NCBI GenBank assembly: GCA_021107945.1
Contig: JAIORV010000110.1
Location: 1 to 64,000 of the forward strand
Length of the DNA: 64,000 bases
Origin: Vulcanimicrobiota bacterium
Lineage (GTDB): Bacteria; Vulcanimicrobiota; JAJTBE01
Reading direction: 5' to 3'
Both the position numbers and the translations under genes were made by a program. Of the stretch, positions 1 through 9,262 are shown piece by piece. The notes beneath the pieces were generated by a model. That model was not told the origin of the DNA, searched no databases, and saw only the letters and a program-made list of their open reading frames with translations. Numbering within the stretch: the stretch's first letter is position 1; each line of letters starts with the position of its first letter.

Positions 1-233
1 ACCATGCAAAACAGATAAAATATTTTCATGACATTTTATTGTCATGGGAGTATAGAAGTAGCTTAAAGTTTTTTGAAGATGGGGTTTGGGTTGAACTGAG
101 GTATGGGCAGATTTTGGTCTTATCGCTCAGGTTAGCTCTTTGAACCGATACAAATATAGATAATGACAAGGAAATATATACTTCAGGAAGAATTGTTGTA
201 GCCATTAAATTTCATAATTATGGACACACCTGA
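1..233. other. Left-edge segment without a clear gene
   Basis: No start-to-stop gene is visible. One plus-strand frame is open from the window edge to a TGA at 141-143 (about 46 codons, no start), so this may be the 3' end of a gene lying outside the window, but no family is recognisable. A short inverted repeat, CATGACA at 27-33 and TGTCATG at 40-46, lies within it. No convincing ribosome-binding site precedes the next gene at 234. Confidence 0.25.
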
Positions 234-1412
234 ATGTTTAAACTATTTAATAATGAAAAAGACAGAAAATATATACTCACTCTGATAACGGTCATGTTGA
301 TATTTAAAATTCTGGGTTCCATGTTTGTCGGATACTACTGCAAACGCGGCAAAACCCAAAAGGGGCTTGTTTTCAGGGACAAACGGGTGATCGAGCAGAA
401 AAAGCTCTCCCCTACCCTGCTTGCACTGGGATATCATTGGGATAGTATCCATTATGTGAACACATCAATGTACTGGGGCGAGAATTTTCGAAAGGCCGGT
501 CAGTTGAGAAATTTTGCCTATATCTATCCCCTGTCAATTATGATCCTGGGCAAGGTAATCGGCAGTAATATTCTTGCTGCCGTTATTCTTTCAAACCTAT
601 TCTCAATTCTGGCGGCTATTGCCTTTTATTTTGTATGCAGAATTTATATGACACAAGAAAAAAGTTTTTCAGCGGCCGTTATTCTTTCAATTTATCCCGC
701 TTTTTTTGTATCGGGACTCATTGCATATGCGGAGCCTATGTTTTTGTTCTTTGCCATTTTGTCATGGTATTACTTTGAAAAAGAGAATTATTTGATATCC
801 GCCGTTCTTGCGGGTCTTTGTCTTTGCACAAGAACGGCCGGGGCAATCATCATTCCTATCTATTTTGTCATTTTCTTATACAGGATTATTTCAAGTTCAT
901 GGAAAGAAAAGAAAATCGTATTACCAAAAGCGGTCTGTTTATGGTACTTAATTCCAATTGTTTTTCTGATAGCACAGGTACTTATAACAAAATATTTTGT
1001 ATCAAGCGCGGGGTTTAGAACCAATTCTTTCGCCGGAAGTATGCCGAGGATAAATGCTCATTTCGTCCCGGTATTTTCACCTGTGCTACAATTAAAGCAG
1101 ATAATGAAAAATATCCCTCAAGCCCTTGAGCTTTATATGTATCTATTACCGGCGATACTCCTGGCGGTATATCTGAAAAAATTCAGGTGGGAATTATTCA
1201 TATATGCCGCAATTGCAATATTTTCCGTTATGTCAATATCCGAGACCGAGGTGTTCAGGGCGATACCGAGACATCTGTTAAACGCCTGGCCTGTTTTCAT
1301 ATCGCTTGGCGATTTCCTGAAAAACAGATACCTGCTGCTTGTAGTATCAGTTTTCTTTTTCATGGTGGGGCTTATGATGTTGCATAACTTTTACACTTTT
1401 CTTTATATCTAA
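234..1412 (+). CDS. PIG-V-like integral membrane glycosyltransferase
   Basis: This is a 392-residue polytopic membrane protein with roughly nine to ten hydrophobic segments. It carries the motif pattern of PIG-V-type (GT-C fold) mannosyltransferases: HWDSIHY at residues 68-74, an AYIYPLSI motif near 95-102, a YPAFFVSG...YAEP loop at 154-168 and CTRTAG at 198-203. Family members use a polyprenyl-phosphate-linked sugar as donor and act at the membrane; the substrate here cannot be read. It lies just upstream of a second GT-C-like membrane protein, suggesting a role in cell-surface glycan or glycolipid assembly. No clear Shine-Dalgarno sequence was seen, so the start is the least certain part. 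The fold class is fairly sure, the sugar specificity unknown. Confidence 0.7.
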   Translation: MFKLFNNEKDRKYILTLITVMLIFKILGSMFVGYYCKRGKTQKGLVFRDKRVIEQKKLSPTLLALGYHWDSIHYVNTSMYWGENFRKAGQLRNFAYIYPLSIMILGKVIGSNILAAVILSNLFSILAAIAFYFVCRIYMTQEKSFSAAVILSIYPAFFVSGLIAYAEPMFLFFAILSWYYFEKENYLISAVLAGLCLCTRTAGAIIIPIYFVIFLYRIISSSWKEKKIVLPKAVCLWYLIPIVFLIAQVLITKYFVSSAGFRTNSFAGSMPRINAHFVPVFSPVLQLKQIMKNIPQALELYMYLLPAILLAVYLKKFRWELFIYAAIAIFSVMSISETEVFRAIPRHLLNAWPVFISLGDFLKNRYLLLVVSVFFFMVGLMMLHNFYTFLYI

Positions 1413-1427
1413 CAGGAGTTATGCATT

Positions 1428-1513
1428 TTGTCATTGCGAGGAGCCTGCGACGAAGCAATCCCAATGTTCTTTGTCCATTCAGGAGATTGCTTCACTAACG
1501 CTCGCAATGACAA
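1428..1513. repeat. Palindromic interspersed repeat (GTCATTGCGAG type)
   Basis: A nested inverted repeat fills the gap between two glycosyltransferase-like genes. The outer arms TTGTCATTGCGAG (1428-1440) and CTCGCAATGACAA (1501-1513) are perfect 13-mers; inner arms GAAGCAATC (1452-1460) and GATTGCTTC (1485-1493) are perfect 9-mers. Repeats with this wording are scattered through many bacterial genomes. It could fold into a long hairpin and may end transcription or stabilise the upstream mRNA, though it has no U-run. Confidence 0.8.
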
Positions 1514-1571
1514 CATTTGCACAATTCTTTGCGTAAGTCCTGATCTAATTTATTAATTGACCGGAGGAGAA

Positions 1572-3338
1572 ATGGAAGACAAATCAGAAAAAAGAGATAT
1601 GACAAATAAAATTGATGAAAATTTTGATGGTGATAATAATCCGCCTGAAAATCCCGATGATCAGGTTAGCAAGGATATTCCACCTGAAACTAAAGCTGAT
1701 GATGAATTACCTGTTTGTGACGAAACACCAGAGATAGAAGAATCCGACTTGCGGGAAGAACCGGAAGAAATCACATATAGTGAAATAAAGAGGAAAAAAA
1801 GGAAAGACTTCTGGAGAAAAATTATCTTACCATATTGCATGATTGGAATCGGTGTTTTTACATTATTCAAGGCCTGGGGTATTGTAACAATTCCCTGGGC
1901 ATTTGTCCTGACAATTGATCTTGTCACCCTGGTCATTGCTCTTCGAATGAGTGGAATACTATCCCCAGCGTTGGCCGTATCTCTTGCCACAATTTCTGCC
2001 CTTGTTCCCCAATATTATATCAGGTCAACATATAATATTTATATATATTTAACAACAAAATTCGGCACATATCCCAGTGATTTATGGTACTGCTGGAATC
2101 ACTACTTGGCGAAAGGTTTTCCATATCCCAGAGAATACCCCTCGGGAATCCAGATGATATTCAAATTTTTGTACCAGGTAAAACCCAAGAACCTTAATTT
2201 TGATGGGTATATGATCATAATATGCATTTTCATGGGGATTTTTGCGCTTTTAATTACATATCTCCTGTATGGACTAGTTGAAAAAACTCACAAAAAAACA
2301 TGGAAAATATGGGTTTTCTGGATATTCGCCCCGTCATTCCTGTGGTACGCCCTGTATAATGTTGATCTTATAAGTGTGTTTACAATAGTGATGGGATACT
2401 ATTTGTTTGTTGAAGAGGAATATTACCTGAGCGCAGCTATAATCGCCCTGGGTACCGCTCTGAAAGTATTCCCGATTTTCATGACGCCATTGTTGTTATT
2501 CCAATGCCCCAAAAAAAAGAGGCTTGGCTCAATCCTTACTTTCGTGGGCGTTTGGGTGGGATTCAACCTGCCGTTTATGCTGAAGGAGTGGGATGCATGG
2601 AAATATCCTTATCAGTGGCAGATAAAGCATAATTTTGCCAAGAATGCCCGTGACGGAAGCTTTTTCTGGGTAATCCACATTATCCTGAATAATATAGAGG
2701 TATGGGTAAAGACACATATTCCACGGTCAGGATTTCTCTGGAATATTCATATGATGTTATCTCCATATAAATACCACATGGGAAAAGTGAGCCTGCTCCT
2801 TTATGGCGCTCTATATTATCTTTTCCTACGCAAGAAATGGGATCTACCCTTTGCAAGGAAATGCGCAGGGATAATGATGCTATTTCTTTTAACTGACAGG
2901 ATTTATTCACCCCAATATCACCTGTACCTTCTGCCTTTCCTTGTCCTTGTTGATTACAATTTTAAAAAGAAAATTCACAAGATTCTGTTTCTTGCAACAT
3001 TCTATATCGCCGAGATTCCCAATGCCCTTCATACGGTTTTCATGTTCAAGATAAGACATATTGAACACCACGTGGCGTTTCTCCATAATTGGTTACCCGC
3101 AATATTTACATATAAATTCCCATATATTTTTCAGGGAATGATGATTGTAAAATATTTGGCCATTATCACCCTTTTCCTGATAAATTGGTATGCTCCCGTA
3201 AATCCTGAAGCGAAAGAATGGAAAGATGGAAGTGGCAAACTGGAGGAGGAAAAACAGAAATCAGAGAGCGAAGAGCAGAAACTCAACCACGAAGACACGG
3301 AGGACAAGGAGGACGGATTAGTAGGAGAAATGTCCTAA
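1572..3338 (+). CDS. GT87/DUF2029-like polytopic membrane glycosyltransferase
   Basis: This encodes a protein of about 588 residues with an acidic hydrophilic N-terminus (first ~70 residues), about ten membrane segments and a charged C-terminal tail. Features resembling GT87 (DUF2029) enzymes are a periplasmic YPREYPSG stretch near residue 180 and a GTALKVFPIF motif near 293. GT87 enzymes transfer sugars from polyprenyl-phosphate donors to lipid carriers. ATG at 1572 is preferred over the upstream TTG at 1557 because GGAGGAG (1563-1569) lies just before it. The last ~25 codons (HEDTEDKEDG and onward) are written in the CCACGAAGACACGGAGG repeat vocabulary and the stop codon lies in the first unit of the 208 bp tandem repeat, so the natural C-terminus has probably been replaced or extended by repeat sequence. 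Family assignment is moderate. Confidence 0.65.
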   Translation: MEDKSEKRDMTNKIDENFDGDNNPPENPDDQVSKDIPPETKADDELPVCDETPEIEESDLREEPEEITYSEIKRKKRKDFWRKIILPYCMIGIGVFTLFKAWGIVTIPWAFVLTIDLVTLVIALRMSGILSPALAVSLATISALVPQYYIRSTYNIYIYLTTKFGTYPSDLWYCWNHYLAKGFPYPREYPSGIQMIFKFLYQVKPKNLNFDGYMIIICIFMGIFALLITYLLYGLVEKTHKKTWKIWVFWIFAPSFLWYALYNVDLISVFTIVMGYYLFVEEEYYLSAAIIALGTALKVFPIFMTPLLLFQCPKKKRLGSILTFVGVWVGFNLPFMLKEWDAWKYPYQWQIKHNFAKNARDGSFFWVIHIILNNIEVWVKTHIPRSGFLWNIHMMLSPYKYHMGKVSLLLYGALYYLFLRKKWDLPFARKCAGIMMLFLLTDRIYSPQYHLYLLPFLVLVDYNFKKKIHKILFLATFYIAEIPNALHTVFMFKIRHIEHHVAFLHNWLPAIFTYKFPYIFQGMMIVKYLAIITLFLINWYAPVNPEAKEWKDGSGKLEEEKQKSESEEQKLNHEDTEDKEDGLVGEMS

Positions 3339-3944
3339 TCCCGATAAACGGATGACACAGACCGAATTTGTTTTTCACCACAGAGAACAAAGAGGACGCA
3401 GAGGACGGAAGAGGGATTATAACATGAAGGTTGGGCAAATCTGTAGGAGGGACGTCCCCGTCCCGATAAACATAGGTCGGAGGACGATTCTTTCACCACG
3501 AAGCCGTGAAGGACACGGAGGAGAATTTGTAGGAGGGATTTCCTAATCCCGATAAACGGATGACACAGACCGAATTTGTTTTTCACCACAGAGAACAAAG
3601 AGGACGCAGAGGACGGAAGAGGGATTATAACATGAAGGTTGGGCAAATCTGTAGGAGGGACGTCCCCGTCCCGATAAACATAGGTCGGAGGACGATTCTT
3701 TCACCACGAAGCCGTGAAGGACACGGAGGAGAATTTGTAGGAGGGATTTCCTAATCCCGATAAACGGATGACACAGACCGAATTTGTTTTTCACCACAGA
3801 GAACAAAGAGGACGCAGAGGACGGAAGAGGGATTATAACATGAAGGTTGGGCAAATCTGTAGGAGGGATATCCCCGTCCCGATAAACGGAGGTCGGAGGT
3901 CGATTTTTTCACCACGAAGCCGCAGAGGGCACGAAAATATTTTT
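3321..3944. repeat. Three tandem copies of a 208 bp repeat
   Basis: Copies begin at 3321, 3529 and 3737 with a period of exactly 208 bp. Units 1 and 2 are nearly identical; unit 3 diverges in its last third. Each unit contains a GTAGGAGGGA...TCCCGATAAA palindrome-bearing block twice, a CACCACAGAGAACAAAGAGG block and a CACCACGAAGCCGTGAAGG block, so the unit is itself a chain of smaller dispersed repeats. Open frames within it (64 codons on plus, about 103 on minus) repeat with the unit and are not treated as genes. The near-identity suggests recent amplification. Confidence 0.9.
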
Positions 3945-3977
3945 TAGATCCTCCGTGCTCTCCGTGTCTTCGCGGTG
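3910..3977. repeat. Imperfect inverted repeat, CACCACGAAG type
   Basis: The left arm reads CACCACGAAGCCGCAGAGG and the right arm, CTCCGTGTCTTCGCGGTG, is its imperfect reverse complement. Related 70 bp elements lie at 32231-32302 and 49949-50019, with a half copy at 34767-34793. It ends about 14 bases before the start of the S9 peptidase and would form a hairpin in that gene's leader if transcribed. Confidence 0.75.
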
Positions 3978-3991
3978 TCCCCCGGAAAGGA

Positions 3992-5890
3992 TTGACGATT
4001 AGTTTGAATACCAATTATTTGCATCCAAATCAAATAGGTCCCCGTCCTGATAAATATGCGCATATTCCACTTGAAATTCTATTTGGGAATCCGGAAAGAC
4101 AATGCCCGCTTATATCGCCTGACGGGAAAAAGATTGCATTCCTTGCGCCATATAAACACATAATGAATATCCATATAAATAATATTGACGGGGAAACCGC
4201 AAGAACATTAACACATTACAAAGAGAGGGGGATTCAGACATTCTTATGGCAATGGGACAGTTTACATATACTTTACCTCCGGGACAAAAACGGTGATGAA
4301 AATTGGCATTTATACCGGGCGGACATTGAAACCGGAGAAATAACAGACCTGACACCTTTCGAAGAAGTCAAGGCACAGATTGTGGCAATGAGCCCTGATG
4401 TGCCCAACAAGATTCTCATTGCACTGAATCTCAGGAAAAATGTTCATGATGTATATAGCATTGATCTGAATAGCGGCAAACTGGAGTTGGATACGGAAAA
4501 TCCGGGAGATGTTGCACGCTGGAATGCGGATAATGATCTGCAGGTGAGAATCGCCCAGGCAATACATCATACGGGAAGAAATGAAATCAGGATAAGAAAA
4601 GACAGGAATTCACCCTGGCGAAGGTTCAGGATGTGGATTCCCGATGAAGACCGGGGATCGGACGGAAATTTTGGCGATGTGGCCGGATTTAGCTCCGATA
4701 ATAACAAAATGTGGCTTATTTCAAGCGCGGGATACAACACAGCAAGACTCCTTCAGGTTGACCTGAAAACAGGCAAGGCAGTTGTATCAGGAAGTGATGC
4801 CGACTATGATGCCTGCGATGTATTAATCAATCCCTTCACTCACAAGTTATCGGCTTGCTGTTTTATCAGGGAGAAACAAGAATGGGATTTAATCGACAAA
4901 TCCCTTGAAACGGACTTTGTAAGAATAAGGGAATTCCGGGAAGGCATTTTCAATATAGCAAGCGGGGATATGAAGGACAGAATTTGGGTTATCGCATACG
5001 AATCGGATATTTCACCGGTTAGCTATTACATTTATATGAGAGACAGCAAGGAATTCAAGTTTCTTTTCTCTGAAAAACCCGGATTGGAAAAATATGAGCT
5101 TGCAGGGATGGATACGATTTCTTTCAAGTCCCGGGATGGATTGAAAATAAACGGTTACATAACTTTCCCCGTTGGATTGAAGCCTGCAAATCTCCCCACA
5201 GTTCTGCTTGTTCACAGCGGTCCGTGGATGAGAGATCGATGGGGCTTGAACCTTACTACGCAATGGCTTGCAAACAGGGGGTATATAGTTTTGCAGGTGA
5301 ATTACAGGGGGTCGATGGGATACGGAAAAGACTTCCTGGATGCAGGCAACAGGGAATGGGGAGGCAAAATGCTTAATGATTTGATTGATGCGAAGAGATG
5401 GGCGGTGTCAATGGGTTATTCAGATCCTGGCAGGTTTGCAATTATGGGGGCAAGTTACGGTGGATATGCCGTTCTCGCCGCGCTTGCATTTGCACCGGGA
5501 GAGTTTTCATGTGGTGTGGATATGTTCGGGCCGTCAAACCTTGTCAGTTTTCTCGAATCGATCCCTTCACATTGGAAGCCTATGAAAGCTTTCCTGGATA
5601 GAAGAATCGGACATCTTCAGACGGAGAAAGAATTTTTGAAATCAAGGTCTCCCCTATTCCATTCCGGAAATATCACATCACCCCTCATCATTGCGCAGGG
5701 CTCGAATGACCCCAGAGTTAAAAAGAGGGAGAGCGATCAGATGTTATCTGCGCTTCAGAATAACAATACCCCTGTAGAATACATTCTATATCCCGACGAA
5801 GGGCATGGCTTCTCCCTGGAAAAAAATCGCCTTGATTTTTATCGGAAAGTTGAAAGTTTCCTTGCAATATATCCTGGAGGTAACTATTGA
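3992..5890 (+). CDS. S9 family (prolyl oligopeptidase-type) serine peptidase
   Basis: This 632-residue protein has the S9 layout: an N-terminal beta-propeller region (WD40/PD40-like repeats such as SPDGKKIAF at residues ~43-51) and a C-terminal alpha/beta-hydrolase domain. The catalytic triad is visible: Ser488 in GASYGG, Asp573 in GSNDPR and His605 in DEGHGF, with the HSGPW oxyanion-side motif upstream. No signal peptide is seen, so it is probably cytoplasmic, cleaving short peptides in the manner of acylaminoacyl peptidases. The start is uncertain: TTG at 3992 directly abuts a GGAAAGG sequence, and a TTG at 4004 sits at a better distance from it. Size matches the family. It is flanked by the tandem repeat upstream and converges on the minus-strand response regulator. 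Confidence 0.93.
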   Translation: MTISLNTNYLHPNQIGPRPDKYAHIPLEILFGNPERQCPLISPDGKKIAFLAPYKHIMNIHINNIDGETARTLTHYKERGIQTFLWQWDSLHILYLRDKNGDENWHLYRADIETGEITDLTPFEEVKAQIVAMSPDVPNKILIALNLRKNVHDVYSIDLNSGKLELDTENPGDVARWNADNDLQVRIAQAIHHTGRNEIRIRKDRNSPWRRFRMWIPDEDRGSDGNFGDVAGFSSDNNKMWLISSAGYNTARLLQVDLKTGKAVVSGSDADYDACDVLINPFTHKLSACCFIREKQEWDLIDKSLETDFVRIREFREGIFNIASGDMKDRIWVIAYESDISPVSYYIYMRDSKEFKFLFSEKPGLEKYELAGMDTISFKSRDGLKINGYITFPVGLKPANLPTVLLVHSGPWMRDRWGLNLTTQWLANRGYIVLQVNYRGSMGYGKDFLDAGNREWGGKMLNDLIDAKRWAVSMGYSDPGRFAIMGASYGGYAVLAALAFAPGEFSCGVDMFGPSNLVSFLESIPSHWKPMKAFLDRRIGHLQTEKEFLKSRSPLFHSGNITSPLIIAQGSNDPRVKKRESDQMLSALQNNNTPVEYILYPDEGHGFSLEKNRLDFYRKVESFLAIYPGGNY

Positions 5891-5984
5891 CCGCAGAAAT
5901 CTGTGCTGAACCCTTGCCTTCGCCAGGGCAGGCTTGTTTCAGTATTTATTTCGAAATCCAACAATGACATCATTTTTTGAATAG

Positions 5985-6005
5985 ATCCTGAAACAAGTTC
6001 AGGAT
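5985..6005. repeat. Hairpin repeat between convergent genes
   Basis: ATCCTGAA (5985-5992) pairs with TTCAGGAT (5998-6005) around a five-base loop. The surrounding TCATCCTGAA wording recurs immediately downstream and supplies the final Ser codons and stop of the response regulator. Position between convergent genes would suit a bidirectional terminator, but there is no clear T-run, so that role is only inferred. Confidence 0.5.
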
Positions 6006-6012
6006 GACTTCT

Positions 6013-7371
6013 TCAGGATGACGAACCTAAGCCATATTTCTTAACCTTCTCCCTCAATGTCTTCCTGTCTATTCCCAGTATCTCGGCGGCGTGGGTTTTA
6101 TTTCCGTCAACACTTTGAAGTACGTTCTTAATATGCTCGGTCTCAATATCGGCAAGCGTTCGATTCACTCCCATTCCCCTGTGAACCGAGAATCTCATGT
6201 GAGGTGAGAAATCCGGCACATCAATAATATCCCCGTCCGTCATGAGCACAAGCCTTCTTACAAGATTTTCCAATTCCCTGACATTTCCGGGCCATGAATA
6301 ATTAATGATAACCTGAAGTGCATTATCGGAAAACTTGAGTCCCGGCTTTTCAAATTCGTTGATAAATTTTGTCTTGAAATGATTCGCAAGGAGTATTATA
6401 TCTTCCCCTCTTTCTCTCAAAGGAGGCATATCAATAAGTATTACATTCAGCCTGTAATATAGATCTTCCCTGAATCTCTTTTTCCTGATCATTGATTGAA
6501 GGTCTTCGTTTGTAGCGGCGAGAATCCTGACATCAACCCTCCTGGAGCGGTCGGACCCCACCATACAGACCTCCTTATCCTGCAAAACTCTGAGAAGCTT
6601 TGCCTGCATCGGGAGACTTGTATTACTTACCTCGTCCAGGAAAATTGTCCCTTTCTCCGCTGTCTGGAAAAAACCGGCTCTTGCTTCTGTCGCTCCGGTA
6701 AACGCTCCCCTTATATGTCCGAATAATTCGCTTTCCAGGAGGTTCTCCGGTATCGCTCCGCAATTAACCGGCACAAATGGAGCCGATGCCCTGGGACTGT
6801 TATAATGAATTGCCCTCGCAACCAATTCTTTTCCAGTGCCGCTGTCTCCCGTTATAAGAGCCGTCGCAGATGTCGATGCAACCTTTGCAATTGCCCTGAA
6901 TACTTTTTGCATGCTCTTTGACTCGCCAATCAGCCCATAGTGTGATCCGGGTTCTATTGATGAACCGTCCTCCGCAGCTATACGCATTTTTAATTTATTC
7001 AATGCTTTCCTGACAGCGGAAAAAAGCTCTTCATCAGTAAAAGGCTTCGGGAGATACTCATCAGCCCCCGCCTTGACGGCTTCAACCGCCCCCTCAATAG
7101 TGGCATACCCGGTTATCATCATTGTTTCGGTGTCTTTATAGTTCTCCCTGATATGTCGGATCAAATTCAAACCGTTTGCCTCGGGCATTTTATAATCCGT
7201 TATAACAAGATCGATAGGTGTGGATTCGAGTATTCCAAGAGCCTCGGCAACCCCCGGCGCAGTAAAAATCCTGTATCCACAAGACAAGAGATTTCTTTGC
7301 AGCATCTCCAGTGTAAGCTCGGCATCATCCACTACAAGAATTTGTTCCTTATCAGCATCCTGGCTATTCAT
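6013..7371 (-). CDS. NtrC-family sigma-54 response regulator
   Basis: The 452-residue product has an N-terminal receiver domain (acidic pair VDD, phospho-acceptor Asp in VITDYKMP at about residue 59, Lys in PKPF), a central AAA+ sigma-54 activation domain (Walker A GDSGTGKE near 175-182, GAFTGA near 222-227, Walker B FLDE) and a C-terminal Fis-type helix-turn-helix (AAEILGIDRKTLREKVKKYG). It should activate RpoN-dependent promoters when phosphorylated. ATG at 7371 is chosen over GTG at 7380 because GGGAG sits eight bases before the ATG; the start overlaps the kinase stop codon by 8 bp, so the pair is probably translationally coupled. The last codons (SSS-stop) come from a TCATCCTGA repeat. 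The adjacent kinase is the obvious partner; target genes are not identifiable here. Confidence 0.95.
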   Translation of the reverse strand: MNSQDADKEQILVVDDAELTLEMLQRNLLSCGYRIFTAPGVAEALGILESTPIDLVITDYKMPEANGLNLIRHIRENYKDTETMMITGYATIEGAVEAVKAGADEYLPKPFTDEELFSAVRKALNKLKMRIAAEDGSSIEPGSHYGLIGESKSMQKVFRAIAKVASTSATALITGDSGTGKELVARAIHYNSPRASAPFVPVNCGAIPENLLESELFGHIRGAFTGATEARAGFFQTAEKGTIFLDEVSNTSLPMQAKLLRVLQDKEVCMVGSDRSRRVDVRILAATNEDLQSMIRKKRFREDLYYRLNVILIDMPPLRERGEDIILLANHFKTKFINEFEKPGLKFSDNALQVIINYSWPGNVRELENLVRRLVLMTDGDIIDVPDFSPHMRFSVHRGMGVNRTLADIETEHIKNVLQSVDGNKTHAAEILGIDRKTLREKVKKYGLGSSS

Positions 7372-9124
7372 CAGCAGCACTCCCGAAATCCTTTTTTGCC
7401 TTTATGGGCAATATAATTTCAAACTTCGAACCTTTTCCTATTTCGCTCTCGGCCCTTACAGAACCTCCATGAGCGGTAACTATTCCATGAACAACCGCAA
7501 GTCCCAATCCTGTTCCCTGGCCTACCTTCTTGGTTGTAAAAAACGGAAGGAATATCTGTTTCAGGACTTCTTCTTTTATTCCTGTGCCTGTATCATGAAC
7601 AACCAAAGATACATGTCCGTCAGTTTTATATGTTCTTACTGTGATTTTACCTCCTCTCCCCATTGCCTGCATTGCATTTACCACCAGGTTTATTACAACT
7701 TGGTTTATTTGCGAAGGATCGGCCTTTATCCGCGGTATCTCAGACGACAAATGCTTTTCAATTTCTATGCCTTCTTTCACCAGTCGGGATTCAAAGAAAA
7801 ACAGGGCATCTTCAACGATACTATTTAAATTCACTCTTATTTCACGGGTGGGCATCTGACGGGCAAAAGTCAGCAATTTCTTGACGATTTCTCTGCCATA
7901 AAGACTTGCCCTTACAATCTTTTCCATATCATTGGAAGCCTGGCCGGGGATTCCAGGGCATTTTTGCGCAAGTTGAGCGAAACCAAGTATGTTTGCGAGA
8001 GGCTCATTCAACTCATGCGCCACACCTGCCGCCAACTGCCCGATTGTGGCAAGTCTGTCGGCATGTCTTATCTGCTCCTGTAATTCCATTTTTTCTTTCT
8101 CGGCCTGCTTCTGTTCGAAAATAAATCCGACCTGCCTTGCCATCGAGTCAATGAGGGCTCTTTCCTCTTTCAGGAACAACACCGCTTCCAACTCAGGCTT
8201 CTTTCTTGTATAAGTTACTTCTATTGATCCCCGGATTTTTCCATTGATATTTACTTCCGCCCTGAGCTTTTCTCCGTTGTCGGTAAATCCCGGTGTTGAA
8301 TATATCTTGCCGTCAATTGTTATCCTTCCGTATGCGATTTCCGGATATTGCATAGCCCGAGGGATTAACCTGACAATCTTGTTTATTATCTCTTTCAAAT
8401 CCATTCCGGGACGGTTAAAAGTCTGGCATATACCATAAAGGCATCTTAATTCCTTTATTCTCTCCCGAAGGGCGGCGTGAGCCCGGCGATTGGCGACAGC
8501 CATACCCAGTATCTGTGCCGCATTTTGATATACCTCAATTACTTCCTTATTGAAGCCGATTTTTTCCTTGTTCTTGAAAATCAATATTCCAAAGTGTTTC
8601 CCCTTAATGAGGAAAGGTAAGACAAGTATGGAATTAAATCCGTCTTCAATCCGGATACGACAAAAATCCTCAATTTCTCCCACCTCATCATCAAGAAAGT
8701 AACATTTATCGGTGTCTGTGATAAGGAAACTTCCTTTTTGCAGATAATGCCGGGAGCTGGGATCAGAATAGCCTTGCATTATTTCATGACAAAGAGAATT
8801 TAATGACCGAATATTCCCATCATTCCTATAATTATCAGGGATCTTAGAATTAGTTTCTTCCAAAATTTCAAAAATGAATCTTTCCTTTGGATCGTCTTCT
8901 GCTTCCCATCGATATTTCAATCCCTCATCGGTCATCCATAGCTCAATAGCGTTACATCCGGATAATTCAATGAGCATTCTTGACATTTTCCTGAGACACT
9001 CTACTCTTGAAATTCCAAGATTAGCAAAATGAAAAATCTTCCGTGAAAAAGGTCCTAATTCTTTTAAAAGCTTTCTGGCACCTATAATATTTTTTGAATC
9101 AGTCAGTTCAATCACTCCATTCAA
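7364..9124 (-). CDS. GAF-domain sensor histidine kinase
   Basis: This kinase (about 586 residues) has an N-terminal GAF-like sensory region, a second GAF-like stretch, a coiled linker, a HisKA domain with the phospho-acceptor in GVAHELNEPL, and a HATPase with intact N (INLVVNAMQAM), G1 (HDTGTG) and G2 (GQGTGLGLAV) boxes. No membrane segments are seen, so it is a cytoplasmic sensor. It phosphorylates, most likely, the NtrC-type regulator it overlaps. The frame is open to 9190, but a consensus promoter lies at 9155-9183, inside that extension, so transcripts should begin near 9148; a TTG at 9122-9124 preceded by AGGGA is therefore taken as the start. Another in-frame GTG at 9113-9115 is possible. 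Confidence 0.92.
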   Translation of the reverse strand: MNGVIELTDSKNIIGARKLLKELGPFSRKIFHFANLGISRVECLRKMSRMLIELSGCNAIELWMTDEGLKYRWEAEDDPKERFIFEILEETNSKIPDNYRNDGNIRSLNSLCHEIMQGYSDPSSRHYLQKGSFLITDTDKCYFLDDEVGEIEDFCRIRIEDGFNSILVLPFLIKGKHFGILIFKNKEKIGFNKEVIEVYQNAAQILGMAVANRRAHAALRERIKELRCLYGICQTFNRPGMDLKEIINKIVRLIPRAMQYPEIAYGRITIDGKIYSTPGFTDNGEKLRAEVNINGKIRGSIEVTYTRKKPELEAVLFLKEERALIDSMARQVGFIFEQKQAEKEKMELQEQIRHADRLATIGQLAAGVAHELNEPLANILGFAQLAQKCPGIPGQASNDMEKIVRASLYGREIVKKLLTFARQMPTREIRVNLNSIVEDALFFFESRLVKEGIEIEKHLSSEIPRIKADPSQINQVVINLVVNAMQAMGRGGKITVRTYKTDGHVSLVVHDTGTGIKEEVLKQIFLPFFTTKKVGQGTGLGLAVVHGIVTAHGGSVRAESEIGKGSKFEIILPIKAKKDFGSAADE

Positions 9125-9154
9125 TTCTTTGCAATCCCTGCGATTATTATTTAC

Positions 9155-9183
9155 AATATAACGAAGCATAAAATATATGTCAA
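9155..9183 (-). promoter_or_regulatory. Sigma-70-type promoter for the GAF kinase operon
   Basis: On the minus strand, a TTGACA -35 box (9178-9183), a 17 bp spacer and a TATATT -10 box (9155-9160) match the consensus closely. Transcription would start near 9148 and run into the kinase and its regulator. Its position rules against the longest reading frame of the kinase. Confidence 0.8.
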
Positions 9184-9210
9184 GAATCAAATATTACAAT
9201 TTTCTTCAAA

Positions 9211-9239
9211 TTGACAAGGATTTCGTTTGCCGATATACT
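9211..9239 (+). promoter_or_regulatory. Sigma-70-type promoter for the moeA-PBP operon
   Basis: TTGACA (9211-9216), a 17 bp spacer and TATACT (9234-9239) form a near-consensus promoter on the plus strand, back to back with the kinase promoter. A transcript from about 9246 would carry a leader of roughly 105 bases containing the GAGGCTGGAAGCCTC hairpin repeat before the first gene. Confidence 0.8.
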
Positions 9240-9262
9240 ATAAATAAGTAAGCACTTAGTCC

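Noticed and set aside
3321-3944. Possible CRISPR array
   Set aside because: The unit is 208 bp without constant short repeats and variable spacers, and no cas gene is present.
3335-4014. Open frames of about 100 codons on the minus strand and 64 codons on the plus strand in the tandem repeat
   Set aside because: They repeat exactly with the 208 bp unit, lack ribosome-binding sites and consist of translated dispersed repeats.
7220-7828. 202-codon plus-strand frame
   Set aside because: It lies antisense to the histidine kinase and response regulator, with Ser/Ile/Leu-rich shadow composition and no ribosome-binding site.
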